37,472 bases of DNA, from NCBI GenBank assembly GCA_003210895.1, contig QCUB01000010.1, forward strand, positions 1 to 37,472, read 5' to 3'. The notes beneath the pieces are model-generated. The model was not told the origin of the DNA and did not search any database. It saw nothing but the letters and a program-made list of their open reading frames with translations. Source of the DNA: Prochlorococcus sp. AG-676-M04 (GTDB taxonomy: Bacteria > Cyanobacteriota > Cyanobacteriia > PCC-6307 > Cyanobiaceae). A program made the translations under genes and the position numbers. The stretch's first letter is position 1; the number at the start of each line of letters is the position of its first letter. Below are positions 24,866-31,943 of the stretch, in pieces.

Positions 24866-25504
24866 ATGTGCGGAAGGTTTGAACTAAAAACTAAATTTGA
24901 TAATTTACCTAAGATTTTAAAACAAGACTATCCAATTGGGCTTGATACTAAATACGAGACTCAGAATTTAATTAGACCTACTGATCCAGTCCTTGTAATT
25001 AAGAATGAAGGGAAGATTAAGACTACTTTTATGACATGGGGCTTTATATCACCTTGGGCTAAAGACCCTTTTGAGAAGGGAATACCTAGACCATTTAATG
25101 CGAGATCAGAAACTATTGAAGATAAAAAATTATTTAGAGGAAGTTGGAAACATAAAAGATGCTTAATACCAGCAAGTGGTTTTTTTGAAAAAGCATATCG
25201 TATTAGGAAAGAGAATTATAGAACTTTTTGGTTGGGAGGGATTTGGAGTAAATGGTCTTCACCTGATGGGGCAGAGTTAGAAAGTTGTTGTATTTTAACA
25301 ACTGAACCAAATAATTTAATGAAACCTATACATCATAGAATGCCTGTGATTATCCCAGATGGATTCGAGGAACAATGGACCGAACAGGTTAAAGATAGTT
25401 CTGAATTAAAAGGTTTAATCCCCATAATGATGGGGTGGTCATCTTCCGGATGGATAATAGAAGAAGTTAATAAAAAGCATACAGATCAAATGAATTTATT
25501 TTAA
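24866..25504 (+). CDS. SRAP domain protein (YedK/HMCES type)
   Basis: 212 residues. Starts MCGRFEL; after Met removal the cysteine (C2) forms the thiazolidine crosslink with abasic sites in single-stranded DNA. The other active-site residues appear at the expected places: N78 in PFNARSET, E108 in GFFE and H157 in HHRMP. The protein shields abasic sites at replication forks. Length is normal. It follows the HAD gene by 46 bases on the same strand. Confidence 0.92.
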   Translation: MCGRFELKTKFDNLPKILKQDYPIGLDTKYETQNLIRPTDPVLVIKNEGKIKTTFMTWGFISPWAKDPFEKGIPRPFNARSETIEDKKLFRGSWKHKRCLIPASGFFEKAYRIRKENYRTFWLGGIWSKWSSPDGAELESCCILTTEPNNLMKPIHHRMPVIIPDGFEEQWTEQVKDSSELKGLIPIMMGWSSSGWIIEEVNKKHTDQMNLF

Positions 25505-25641
25505 TTTAAAAAAATTTTTCATTATAGTTGTTATTGAATTTATAAAGATTATTTGATATAACCTCAAACCATAAATAGCTTTAAATTGGATCTTTTTAAA
25601 ATTGTGGCAAAAGTTATAAACAGAAAAATTAGATTTTTTAA

Positions 25642-25734
25642 ATGGCTAAATACTGGTCTGATTTGCCTATTTATGCCTTAGCAATTACTTCTACTCTTTT
25701 TTTATATTTAGTATTGTTGATCGCTATTAAATAA
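25642..25734 (+). CDS. Single-helix membrane microprotein, 30 aa
   Basis: MAKYWSDLPIYALAITSTLF then LYLVLLIAIK. Short soluble start and one helix to the C-terminus. Size and shape are those of small thylakoid subunits but no known signature is present. Confidence 0.5.
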   Translation: MAKYWSDLPIYALAITSTLFLYLVLLIAIK

Positions 25735-25933
25735 TTTTTTTAATTTAATAATCCATTAAAAATTTCGTGACTTTTTAAAAATTTACCTTTTTGTATTAAT
25801 AATTAAAATACGAACAAATTAATACTATTTTTCATAGGAAACTATACAAATACTTTCATAAAAAGATTCTTTGATGGATAATAAATTATGTAAATATAAA
25901 TTTATTTAAAACCACATCATAAACCAAAATAAT

Positions 25934-27118
25934 TTGAGCAATATAAATTTTTCTGGCCTTAAAGGTCAAGCTCTTGAAATAAAGATCAGTGATATCCCAA
26001 GCATGAAAGAGTTTAAAAGTGTTATTCCAGATCACTGCTTTAATTCTCAAACCATAACTTCGTTAGGCTATCTTTTACAATCAATCATAATTCAGGCCAT
26101 TGTTATAGCTATAGGATTAGCAATTCCTTTCACTCAAAAAATGATCCCGATTTGGATTCTTTATGCATTTTTATCAGGAACCACTGCGATGGGTTTTTGG
26201 GTAATTGCCCACGAATGTGGTCATGGAGCCTTCTCGAAAAACAGGATTTTAGAAACGATTACTGGATATTTCCTTCATTCATTATTATTAGTTCCATATT
26301 TCTCTTGGCAACGTTCTCATGCCGTTCATCATCGTTTCACCAATCATATAACTAATGGAGAAACTCACGTTCCCATAGTTATTAATGGAAATGGAATTAG
26401 TGAAAAAATTGGTGGCGATAGGGAACTTGCTTTCTCAAGTGAATTAGGCAAAACAAAGTATGGAATTCTTCAGCTTGTATTACATCTTATATTTGGTTGG
26501 CCTGCTTATTTATTAACTGGAAGTACAGGAGGGCTAAAATATGGGACAACAAATCATTTTTGGCCAACGAAACCTTTTTCTAAGAGATTGTGGCCTGCAG
26601 TATGGGCTAAGAAAGTTTGGATTTCAGATATTGGTGTAGCTGTAGTGATAATTGGACTTATTATTTTAGTAATTAAGCATGGAATATTTCCAATAATAGG
26701 AATGTATTTGGGACCTTTACTAGTAGTTAATTGTTGGTTAGTTTTATATACTTGGCTTCACCACACAGATTCAGATGTACCACACCTCTCTAATTCAGAA
26801 TTTTCTTTTATGAGAGGTGCTTTTCTCTCCATAGATAGGCCTTATGGAAAAGTTATTAATTTCCTTCATCATCACATTGGTTCAAGTCACGTAGTTCATC
26901 ATGTATGCCCAAGTATTCCTCACTATCATGCGAAGGAAGTTACTTTGGTAATAAAAAAAGAATTTAATCAAGCCTACCTTTTCAACCCTGACCCAATACA
27001 CAAGGCTCTTTGGAATATTGCTTGTAATTGTATTGCTGTTAAATCAGATAACAATGATGGTAAGTATATTTGGCAATCCTCTTACAAACAAAGCTCTAAA
27101 AAACTTATTAAAAATTAA
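25934..27118 (+). CDS. Fatty acid desaturase, DesA-like (delta-12/omega-6 type)
   Basis: 394 residues. Histidine boxes HECGH (93-97, in IAHECGHGAFS), HAVHH (129-133, followed by RFTNH) and HVVHH (319-323, followed by VCPSIPHYHA). HTDSDVPH is a further conserved segment. These are the marks of acyl-lipid delta-12 desaturases of cyanobacteria, which put a double bond into membrane lipids. Start is TTG 25934; no in-frame ATG precedes the conserved part. More DesA-like than the desaturase at 20182. Confidence 0.88.
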   Translation: MSNINFSGLKGQALEIKISDIPSMKEFKSVIPDHCFNSQTITSLGYLLQSIIIQAIVIAIGLAIPFTQKMIPIWILYAFLSGTTAMGFWVIAHECGHGAFSKNRILETITGYFLHSLLLVPYFSWQRSHAVHHRFTNHITNGETHVPIVINGNGISEKIGGDRELAFSSELGKTKYGILQLVLHLIFGWPAYLLTGSTGGLKYGTTNHFWPTKPFSKRLWPAVWAKKVWISDIGVAVVIIGLIILVIKHGIFPIIGMYLGPLLVVNCWLVLYTWLHHTDSDVPHLSNSEFSFMRGAFLSIDRPYGKVINFLHHHIGSSHVVHHVCPSIPHYHAKEVTLVIKKEFNQAYLFNPDPIHKALWNIACNCIAVKSDNNDGKYIWQSSYKQSSKKLIKN

Positions 27119-27227
27119 TCGAATATCACATTAATTTACGCAAATCTGAAAATAATATAAAAGAATTAGAAACTTAGTCTTTTTTATCTTAAATAATTAA
27201 CTGGAAACGGTTTTAATTTTTTAAGTT

Positions 27228-27389
27228 ATGAGCGGAGACAATTTACACGGGAAGCAGCCAATTAAGTTTTACTCTGAGGAATTAACACTTACTAAGGTGC
27301 AACTATTAGAAAAGCAATTAAGTTTAGGAGATAAAGTATCAGACTTAGATGAGAAGCATAAGGAATGGAGCAGGAAGTTATCAGGATAG
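27228..27389 (+). CDS. Microprotein, 53 aa
   Basis: MSGDNLHGKQPIKFYSEELT, then LTKVQLLEKQLSLGDKVSDL and DEKHKEWSRKLSG. Soluble, charged, with a Leu-rich heptad-like helix (about 20-42). No family recognised. Confidence 0.6.
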   Translation: MSGDNLHGKQPIKFYSEELTLTKVQLLEKQLSLGDKVSDLDEKHKEWSRKLSG

Positions 27390-27525
27390 TTTCTTTTTAA
27401 GGATATGGAAAGTACTGAACAAATCAAATAATCAAAAGGTCCAAAATTAATTAATACCCTTTTGGGGATAACTTATTTTTTTTTAATTATTAATTTTTTA
27501 TAGGCAAAACTATTTACATCCAGTT

Positions 27526-28149
27526 CTATAAAGATACTTTCCTGTAAATTACTGAAAAGTTATTAGCTGGCATGCAAATAAGCTCCTCTTTAATAAAACC
27601 ATTCTTAATAGCTTCTTCACTAACTTCTCCAAGATCTCGAAGACCCCAAAATTTATTTTGCATTTTTAATGAACTATCAAATAAATTATTACTTTGACTT
27701 ATTTGCTTATTACCAATTTTAAATGGTCCATATAACATCACAAATTGTCCCTTTTTTAATAATTTCCCAGACTCCTTAAATAGTAATTTTGTACAGTTCC
27801 AGGAGGCTATATGAATCATATTTATAGATATAATCCCCTGAAGAGAAATCAGCAATTCTGATGGAATTGCCCAAGGCGTTTTCTCCACATCAATATCTAA
27901 AGGTTGAGGCATTTTTAAATTTAAGTCTTCATGATCAATCCAAGAACTAATGCTATTTCTATGAATTAGTTCAGGATCACTTGATTGCCAAGTTATTTCT
28001 GGGAAACATTTTTGAAATACAACCCCATGCTCTCCACTACCGCTGCCAATTTCTAAAATAACACCTCTTTTTAGTTGAATTTTTGATAATACTTCTCCTA
28101 TAGACTGTCTATTTCTCTCTGTAGCAGGAAAAAAAAGTCTATTATCCAA
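27526..28149 (-). CDS. DUF938 family SAM-dependent methyltransferase
   Basis: 207 residues. FFPATERNRQSIGEVLSKI at the start and VILEIGSGSGEHGVVFQKCF (SAM motif I, G-x-G-x-G) are typical of DUF938, as are WQSSDPE, IISINMIHIASWNCTKLLFK and FVMLYGPFKIGN. Methyl acceptor unknown. The downstream edge is AT-rich with a possible weak terminator before 27526. The 54-residue membrane protein gene at 28158 lies just upstream on the same strand. Confidence 0.88.
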   Translation of the reverse strand: MDNRLFFPATERNRQSIGEVLSKIQLKRGVILEIGSGSGEHGVVFQKCFPEITWQSSDPELIHRNSISSWIDHEDLNLKMPQPLDIDVEKTPWAIPSELLISLQGIISINMIHIASWNCTKLLFKESGKLLKKGQFVMLYGPFKIGNKQISQSNNLFDSSLKMQNKFWGLRDLGEVSEEAIKNGFIKEELICMPANNFSVIYRKVSL

Positions 28150-28157
28150 AATAGTTT

Positions 28158-28322
28158 TTATTTAGCTCCTCTCAATTTTGGAGCTTTATAAAACATTACT
28201 TTGAAGCTAAAGAATAATATTAAAAAACTTAGAATTGGTAAAAAATAAAGTATCAAATCAGAACTGAATAAGCTCGGAATGCTGGCAAAAATCAAATGCA
28301 TATAGTAAGTAGTAAATGACAT
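28158..28322 (-). CDS. Membrane microprotein, 54 aa
   Basis: MSFTTYYMHLIFASIPSLFS, SDLILYFLPILSFLILFFSF, then KVMFYKAPKLRGAK. One or two hydrophobic helices with a basic tail. It is eight bases before the DUF938 methyltransferase start, so probably co-transcribed with it. Unknown function. Confidence 0.6.
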   Translation of the reverse strand: MSFTTYYMHLIFASIPSLFSSDLILYFLPILSFLILFFSFKVMFYKAPKLRGAK

Positions 28323-28474
28323 AAGTGTTAATTTTTTTATTTAATTTATTAATAGCAATAATTTTCGAAAATAAAAAGAGTTTTTTTCCTATTTTTAAGA
28401 ATATAAATTTAATTAAATATTAGACTGCTCTAAGATTTATTCTTAAAGTAATTTAAAAATAAATAACATTACAT

Positions 28475-28620
28475 AAAAAGAGTCAGCCTGTATCCCTACT
28501 AGCTGACTCTTTAAATAATATTAGTTAAAATTCATCATAAGTGAGGATATTTTTTTTAATAAATTTCATTAAGTAGCTCATGTTTATTTATAAATAAATT
28601 AAATACCATGAATCTATTAA
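28475..28620 (-). ncRNA. Candidate small RNA A, terminator homologous to RNA B
   Basis: On the minus strand a stem AAAGAGTCAGC / GCTGACTCTTT with loop TAGTAGGGATACAG ends in TTTTT at 28475-28512, with no annotated minus-strand gene to end. TATATTCAAG, a possible -10 and start region, lies at 28624-28633. The hairpin aligns without gaps to the one at 34122-34153. An 18-codon frame at 28525-28581 (MSYLMKFIKKNILTYDEF) lies inside and could be translated. The 5' end is an estimate. Confidence 0.55.
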
Positions 28621-28864
28621 TTTCTTGAATATAAATTATAAGAGCCAACTCTAATCACAGTCATAGAGGTAATTATGATATAATTGTATTATCTCAGGTA
28701 GAGATAAGAGTAATTAATACTGACCTAGCCAAATAATTTCTTAAAAGAATCTGATTTATCTCGGTCAAAACTTTCAAATAAATTATTTACTTTGATCTAA
28801 TTATTAGATTAAACATAAAAGCTAATACCCCTTATCAAACCTGAATTTATTATATATCCAACCA

Positions 28865-28999
28865 ATGAAAAAACTAAACAAAAAGTATACCGATTTATTG
28901 CATCAAGCCTCAATCGCAACTGGTAGAAAAGAGGCAGTAGGTTTATTGCATAAAGCAGCAAAACTTCAAACTAAATTTGAAGAGAAGTCAAAGCTTTGA
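28865..28999 (+). CDS. Basic helical microprotein, 44 aa
   Basis: MKKLNKKYTDLLHQASIATG then RKEAVGLLHKAAKLQTKFEE and KSKL. It contains two similar short helical units (LLHQAS and LLHKAA). No membrane segment. Unknown function. Confidence 0.55.
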   Translation: MKKLNKKYTDLLHQASIATGRKEAVGLLHKAAKLQTKFEEKSKL

Positions 29000-29053
29000 A
29001 GTAGCTTTTGATTAAATTTCGATCTAAACCTTTAAAAAGGTATCCTTTTTTTT

Positions 29054-29179
29054 ATGTCTTCTCCAACAAAAGAATTCTTGGATAAATTTTATGAAATATG
29101 TAGAGAATATCAAGGAGAAATTCCGCCAAATAAAATGGCAGAAATTTTTAGAGATTATGCAGATAGATTAGATTTATAA
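29054..29179 (+). CDS. Acidic microprotein, 41 aa
   Basis: MSSPTKEFLDKFYEICREYQ then GEIPPNKMAEIFRDYADRLD and L. Two amphipathic helices separated by EIPPN. It follows the 44-residue gene by 54 bases. Unknown function. Confidence 0.6.
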   Translation: MSSPTKEFLDKFYEICREYQGEIPPNKMAEIFRDYADRLDL

Positions 29180-29368
29180 TATTAAATATAGATGAAGCTA
29201 ATTCCTCAACTTACTGAATATAGAACTACAAAAACTTACTGAAACAATCCAACCTAATTTTAGACAAAACAACGTTTTTAGTAAAATTTAAAGATATAGG
29301 ACTCTCCAAAGGGATTAATAATTTAATAATTGTACTAAACTCTTTTGAGCTTTCACTCAGAAGAAAGA

Positions 29369-29518
29369 TTAATTCTCTTTAAGCATTGCCTTAAGTTGTT
29401 GATCATCCAATTGTTCCAGATAATTTCTAATTGCAAGCCATGAATTGTGACTCTCTATCTTTCGACTTTTCTTGAATATGTTTGCGGAAACTTGCTCAAC
29501 TAATTCTTTATGATTCAT
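29369..29518 (-). CDS. Microprotein, 49 aa, paralogue of 18321-18476
   Basis: MNHKELVEQVSANIFKKSRK ... SHNSWLAIRNYLEQLDDQQL and KAMLKEN. See 18321 for the shared pattern. Last of three overlapping minus-strand genes; its start lies 11 bases inside the end of the previous gene. Confidence 0.65.
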   Translation of the reverse strand: MNHKELVEQVSANIFKKSRKIESHNSWLAIRNYLEQLDDQQLKAMLKEN

Positions 29519-29648
29519 GAATATATTCTTCATCAACTTCAATAACTACACCATTAAAAAATTCTGCTAATAAGTTTGATGGATCTTTAACTGAAACGTT
29601 TCGATCTTCTTTATAAATTTTATTTTTATTTGAATTTAAGTTTGTCAT
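29508..29648 (-). CDS. Microprotein, 46 aa
   Basis: MTNLNSNKNKIYKEDRNVSV, then KDPSNLLAEFFNGVVIEVDE and EYIHES. Hydrophilic start, acidic end, a short hydrophobic core (LLAEFFNGVVIEV). Its ATG overlaps the stop of the upstream Cys/His gene by four bases (ATGA). Middle gene of the three-gene operon. Confidence 0.6.
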   Translation of the reverse strand: MTNLNSNKNKIYKEDRNVSVKDPSNLLAEFFNGVVIEVDEEYIHES

Positions 29649-29941
29649 AGGTCTTGAGATTTGTGATTAAGTTTTTTATTGATAACGAAAATTGCTTTTT
29701 TTTGATAAAGCTCGCATGAATGAGTTAAATGTTGACCATGACAAATAAGTTTCTGATGCCTGCTGCAACGAAGAATTGAACCAAAACTTTCTTGACTTAA
29801 GTAATCAAATTTTGAACAAGTCATGCAGACATGACTACCTATCGATCTAGAATAAGTTGGATGTTCAATATATTCCCATTCTTCATGAATCTTATGATAT
29901 CTATCAAGAAAGGAAGGGGCTGCTGCTATTTTTTTGACCAT
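29645..29941 (-). CDS. Cys/His-rich (zinc-ribbon-like) protein, 98 aa
   Basis: Residues 38-80 hold HVCMTCSKFDYL, then RCSRHQKLICHGQHLTHSCE: C-x2-C, C-x2-H, C-x-H and H-x2-C. The spacing supports one or two zinc sites. The N-terminus is amphipathic (SFLDRYHKIHEEWEYIE). No named family recognised. First gene of an operon of three overlapping small genes. Confidence 0.65.
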   Translation of the reverse strand: MVKKIAAAPSFLDRYHKIHEEWEYIEHPTYSRSIGSHVCMTCSKFDYLSQESFGSILRCSRHQKLICHGQHLTHSCELYQKKAIFVINKKLNHKSQDL

Positions 29942-30039
29942 CGCCTTAATAATACATTTGTACTATTATTTATAACCTCTCACTTTCAAGAAGTCAACTA
30001 TTGAAAGGAGGATAACCCTCATCATTCCGAACAATAGCC

Positions 30040-30068
30040 AAAAAACATCTCAACGAGTTTCCTTGAGA
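30040..30068 (-). terminator. Minus-strand hairpin with T6 tail
   Basis: TCTCAA / TTGAGA with loop GGAAACTCG, then TG and TTTTTT on the minus strand. No minus gene ends here, so it may end a short RNA starting in the hli promoter region, or stop antisense transcription. Weak (six-base stem). Confidence 0.35.
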
Positions 30069-30146
30069 CAGTAACGTATCATAAATGTAACATTATGAAT
30101 TATTTTTTTGTTAATTCAGGCTTTTTCTTTACAAAAATAAATATAC

Positions 30147-30165
30147 ATGTTATATTTATTAACAT
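30147..30165. promoter_or_regulatory. Palindrome upstream of hli operon 1
   Basis: ATGTTATATTTATTAACAT: six-base arms ATGTTA/TAACAT around seven bases. It ends 18 bases before the ATG of the first hli gene. Nearly the same sequence lies before hli operon 2 (33806-33824). It may be an operator or the promoter core itself. Confidence 0.55.
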
Positions 30166-30183
30166 AAATTACTTATTAAACAA

Positions 30184-30291
30184 ATGACACCTGAAGCAGA
30201 ACGTTTTAACGGTTGGGCAGCAATGTTAGGTTTCGTAGCAGCAGTTGGTGCTTACGTAACAACTGGTCAAATCATTCCTGGTTGGTTCTAA
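30184..30291 (+). CDS. hli: High-light-inducible protein (Hli), 35 aa
   Basis: MTPEAERFNGWAAMLGFVAA then VGAYVTTGQIIPGWF. One chlorophyll-binding-type helix with the E-x-x-N-G-x-x-A-M-x-G-F motif of the LHC/Hlip superfamily and the TGQIIPG ending of the multicopy, stress-linked Prochlorococcus group, shared with cyanophage Hlips. Hlips bind chlorophyll and carotenoid and protect photosystems and new chlorophyll proteins. Shorter than most Hlips. The stop shares one base with the next start (TAATG). Confidence 0.9.
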   Translation: MTPEAERFNGWAAMLGFVAAVGAYVTTGQIIPGWF

Positions 30292-30431
30292 TGAAGAACA
30301 ACGAAACTAAATTAGTTGAGAAAGAGAAAATTGTAGCTGAGAAGCTTAATGGAAGATTCGCGATGATGGGTTTCATTGCATTAGTTGGTGCTTATTTAAC
30401 AACAGGGCAAATTATCCCTGGGTTTATTTAA
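30291..30431 (+). CDS. hli: High-light-inducible protein (Hli), 46 aa
   Basis: MKNNETKLVEKEKIVAEKLN then GRFAMMGFIALVGAYLTTGQ and IIPGFI. The Hlip helix with E-x-L-N-G-R-F-A-M-x-G-F (Glu, Asn and Arg being pigment-ligand and ion-pair residues). The basic/acidic start (VEKEK) is shared with the second gene of hli operon 2. A frame open upstream to 30213 belongs to the first hli gene's DNA and is not used. Confidence 0.92.
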   Translation: MKNNETKLVEKEKIVAEKLNGRFAMMGFIALVGAYLTTGQIIPGFI

Positions 30432-30451
30432 TAATCTCCAAAATATTTGTT

Positions 30452-30483
30452 AACCAGATTGAATATCAATCTGGTTTTTTTTT
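30452..30483 (+). terminator. Rho-independent terminator of hli operon 1
   Basis: AACCAGATTGA / TCAATCTGGTT, a perfect 11-bp stem with a three-base loop, followed by T7. It lies 20 bases after the second hli stop. Confidence 0.92.
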
Positions 30484-30623
30484 GCCTGTTATCTTCGTTA
30501 ATTTCTTTACCGCTTATCCATTTAAGTAGTCTAAATTTAAAAAATGAGTATCTATATTTGAGAACAAATTTATTTTCTATTATTAAAAAATTTAGTTAGT
30601 ATTATTTAAATAATTATAAAAAT

Positions 30624-30743
30624 ATGAACTCAATTAATAAATATTTGCCTTTTAACTTGAAAGTGCTGAAAGTAATGCCATTTTTTATTATTTTTAAGCT
30701 TCTTACCTTCTCAAGTTTTATTGTATACATTATGAATCGATAA
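30624..30743 (+). CDS. Membrane microprotein, 39 aa
   Basis: MNSINKYLPFNLKVLKVMPF then FIIFKLLTFSSFIVYIMNR. Basic start and one long helix. One base separates its stop from the next ATG, so the two may be translated together. Confidence 0.5.
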   Translation: MNSINKYLPFNLKVLKVMPFFIIFKLLTFSSFIVYIMNR

Positions 30744-30744
30744 A

Positions 30745-30858
30745 ATGATTTATCCTACTCCTCAGGTAGTTTTTAGCTTACTAATTTTGTCTACTGCAGT
30801 AGTTCTAATTTGGGATATCAGATACAATCCTTTCGGTGAAGATGAAGACGGGATATAA
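30745..30858 (+). CDS. Membrane microprotein with acidic tail, 37 aa
   Basis: MIYPTPQVVFSLLILSTAVV then LIWDIRYNPFGEDEDGI. One helix and an acidic end (GEDEDGI). It recalls the helix-plus-acidic plan of the DDDD family but lacks the run of Asp and the Gly pair, so I do not group it. Confidence 0.55.
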   Translation: MIYPTPQVVFSLLILSTAVVLIWDIRYNPFGEDEDGI

Positions 30859-30902
30859 AAAAGGGTTAAAAAACCCCAAATATAAATAATAAGAATCAAA
30901 TA

Positions 30903-31109
30903 TTATTTAGAATTTTTATTGCCTAAAATTGTTTGATCTTCTTTTTGTCTTTTCTTAAAAATTGAAGGTTTATATTTAATAAACTCGCCATTTTTGGTTG
31001 CCAAAAGCTGAGCTTGTGAAAGTTTTCTAGCTTTTTTAATTTTATCTTTAATAAGTATTAGATGATTAATGACCTTTGCAATAATGGAAATCCCGTTCCC
31101 TATTCCCAC
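30903..31109 (-). CDS. Basic small protein, 68 aa (GTG start)
   Basis: HLILIKDKIKKARKLSQAQL then LATKNGEFIKYKPSIFKKRQ and a Lys/Asn tail. Strongly basic and helical at first. The GTG at 31109 is the only start that keeps the hydrophobic N-terminal turn; no family recognised. Confidence 0.5.
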   Translation of the reverse strand: MGIGNGISIIAKVINHLILIKDKIKKARKLSQAQLLATKNGEFIKYKPSIFKKRQKEDQTILGNKNSK

Positions 31110-31252
31110 TTGATGCGTCCAGATATAACAAGGATGAACGTATATTTACGAAACACTTTTCAAACTAAATTGGGTTTTTAATCAGTATAAAAAATCTGTC
31201 AGAATAATAAAAATCATATTAAAGTTAAATCAAATAATTGGAGGGAAATTAA

Positions 31253-31354
31253 ATGACCAACCTCGGATTTGAGATTCTATTCTGGCTAATTTTATTAACC
31301 TATATTGGAACTAGACTTACCCAAACTAAGAAAGGTTACAAACAACCATATTAA
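31253..31354 (+). CDS. Membrane microprotein, 33 aa, strong RBS
   Basis: MTNLGFEILFWLILLTYIGT then RLTQTKKGYKQPY. One helix and a basic tail. GGAGGG lies seven bases before the ATG, one of the best ribosome sites in the window, which supports translation. Confidence 0.65.
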   Translation: MTNLGFEILFWLILLTYIGTRLTQTKKGYKQPY

Positions 31355-31360
31355 AAATAA

Positions 31361-31418
31361 GGAGGTTCCAATCATGCCATCTGGATATCCTTACAAACAT
31401 ATACACAAAATCAACTAA
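31361..31418 (+). CDS. Possible 14-residue peptide with strong RBS
   Basis: AAGGAGG ends nine bases before the ATG at 31374, which opens MPSGYPYKHIHKIN and then stops at TAA (31416-31418). The feature includes the RBS. The site follows the 33-residue gene by a few bases. A Tyr/His/Lys-rich peptide with no known family; it may be a truncated gene or a leader. Confidence 0.4.
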
Positions 31419-31533
31419 TTTCTTAATTAATTCTTTTATATCCTCTTGGACTGAATTAAGAACACTAAATTATAGTCAAATTAAATGCTTGCAATTAAGC
31501 AGCTGTTCCTCGGAAAATAAAAAACGAGAAGAG

Positions 31534-31563
31534 ATTCCTTATTTTCATAATTAAATAAGGAAT
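31534..31563 (+). promoter_or_regulatory. Hairpin that covers a ribosome binding site
   Basis: ATTCCTTATTT / AAATAAGGAAT, a perfect 11-bp stem with an 8-base loop (TCATAATT). The right arm contains AAGGA, seven bases before the ATG at 31569. When folded, the stem hides the ribosome site. It has no T-run after it, so it is not a terminator. Confidence 0.6.
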
Positions 31564-31568
31564 TACTC

Positions 31569-31718
31569 ATGGTATTAAATAACACTTTCAAAACTATTCA
31601 AAACAAAACAACTCAATTAGGAAATAATAAAACATCAAATTTCCATATAAAAGATTTTTGGGAAGAAGAAAGCGAAAAACATCCCTCTAAAAATGAGTGT
31701 CTTTTCTATTGCGAATAA
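31569..31718 (+). CDS. Microprotein with CP12-like C-terminal motif, 49 aa
   Basis: An Asn/Thr/Lys-rich start (MVLNNTFKTIQNKTTQLGNN) then KDFWEEESEKHPSKNEC and LFYCE. The end resembles the C-terminal hairpin of CP12 (E-x-x-P-x-x-x-E-C-x-x-Y), but the first Cys of the CP12 pair is Ser and an extra Cys follows the Tyr. Whether it binds GAPDH/PRK or another partner is unknown. Its ribosome site lies within a hairpin. Confidence 0.6.
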   Translation: MVLNNTFKTIQNKTTQLGNNKTSNFHIKDFWEEESEKHPSKNECLFYCE

Positions 31719-31808
31719 AATCTTCTTTTACATAAAATTGTAAACTTTGCGGATTGATTTTTAGTAGATCCGTCCTAAATTAAATTTAATTTTATCTGAG
31801 GAAGATTT

Positions 31809-31913
31809 ATGACTACAAGAAAGAAAAATTCCAAGACAAAAAAAGTTGAAACTAATACAGAATGGTTAGATAAAGTTATTAATCAATTAACCAATAAGGA
31901 TTTTATTCATTAA
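31809..31913 (+). CDS. Basic microprotein, 34 aa
   Basis: MTTRKKNSKTKKVETNTEWL then DKVINQLTNKDFIH. Lys-rich start, amphipathic helix after it. GAGGAAG precedes the ATG by five or six bases. No family recognised. Confidence 0.55.
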   Translation: MTTRKKNSKTKKVETNTEWLDKVINQLTNKDFIH

Positions 31914-31943
31914 TCCTTTGAAATTTATTTAAATTAAGAAACT

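Noticed and set aside
27440..27515. AT-only inverted repeats between 27389 and 27526
   Set aside because: May serve as a weak bidirectional terminator, but pairing is ordinary for DNA this AT-rich.
30003..30016. GAAAGGAGGATAAC, a strong Shine-Dalgarno-like sequence
   Set aside because: No start codon follows at a usable distance on this strand.
30213..30290. Extended N-terminus for the second hli gene (GTG-type upstream start)
   Set aside because: This frame lies within the first hli gene; the ATG at 30291 matches the paralogue and the TAATG overlap.
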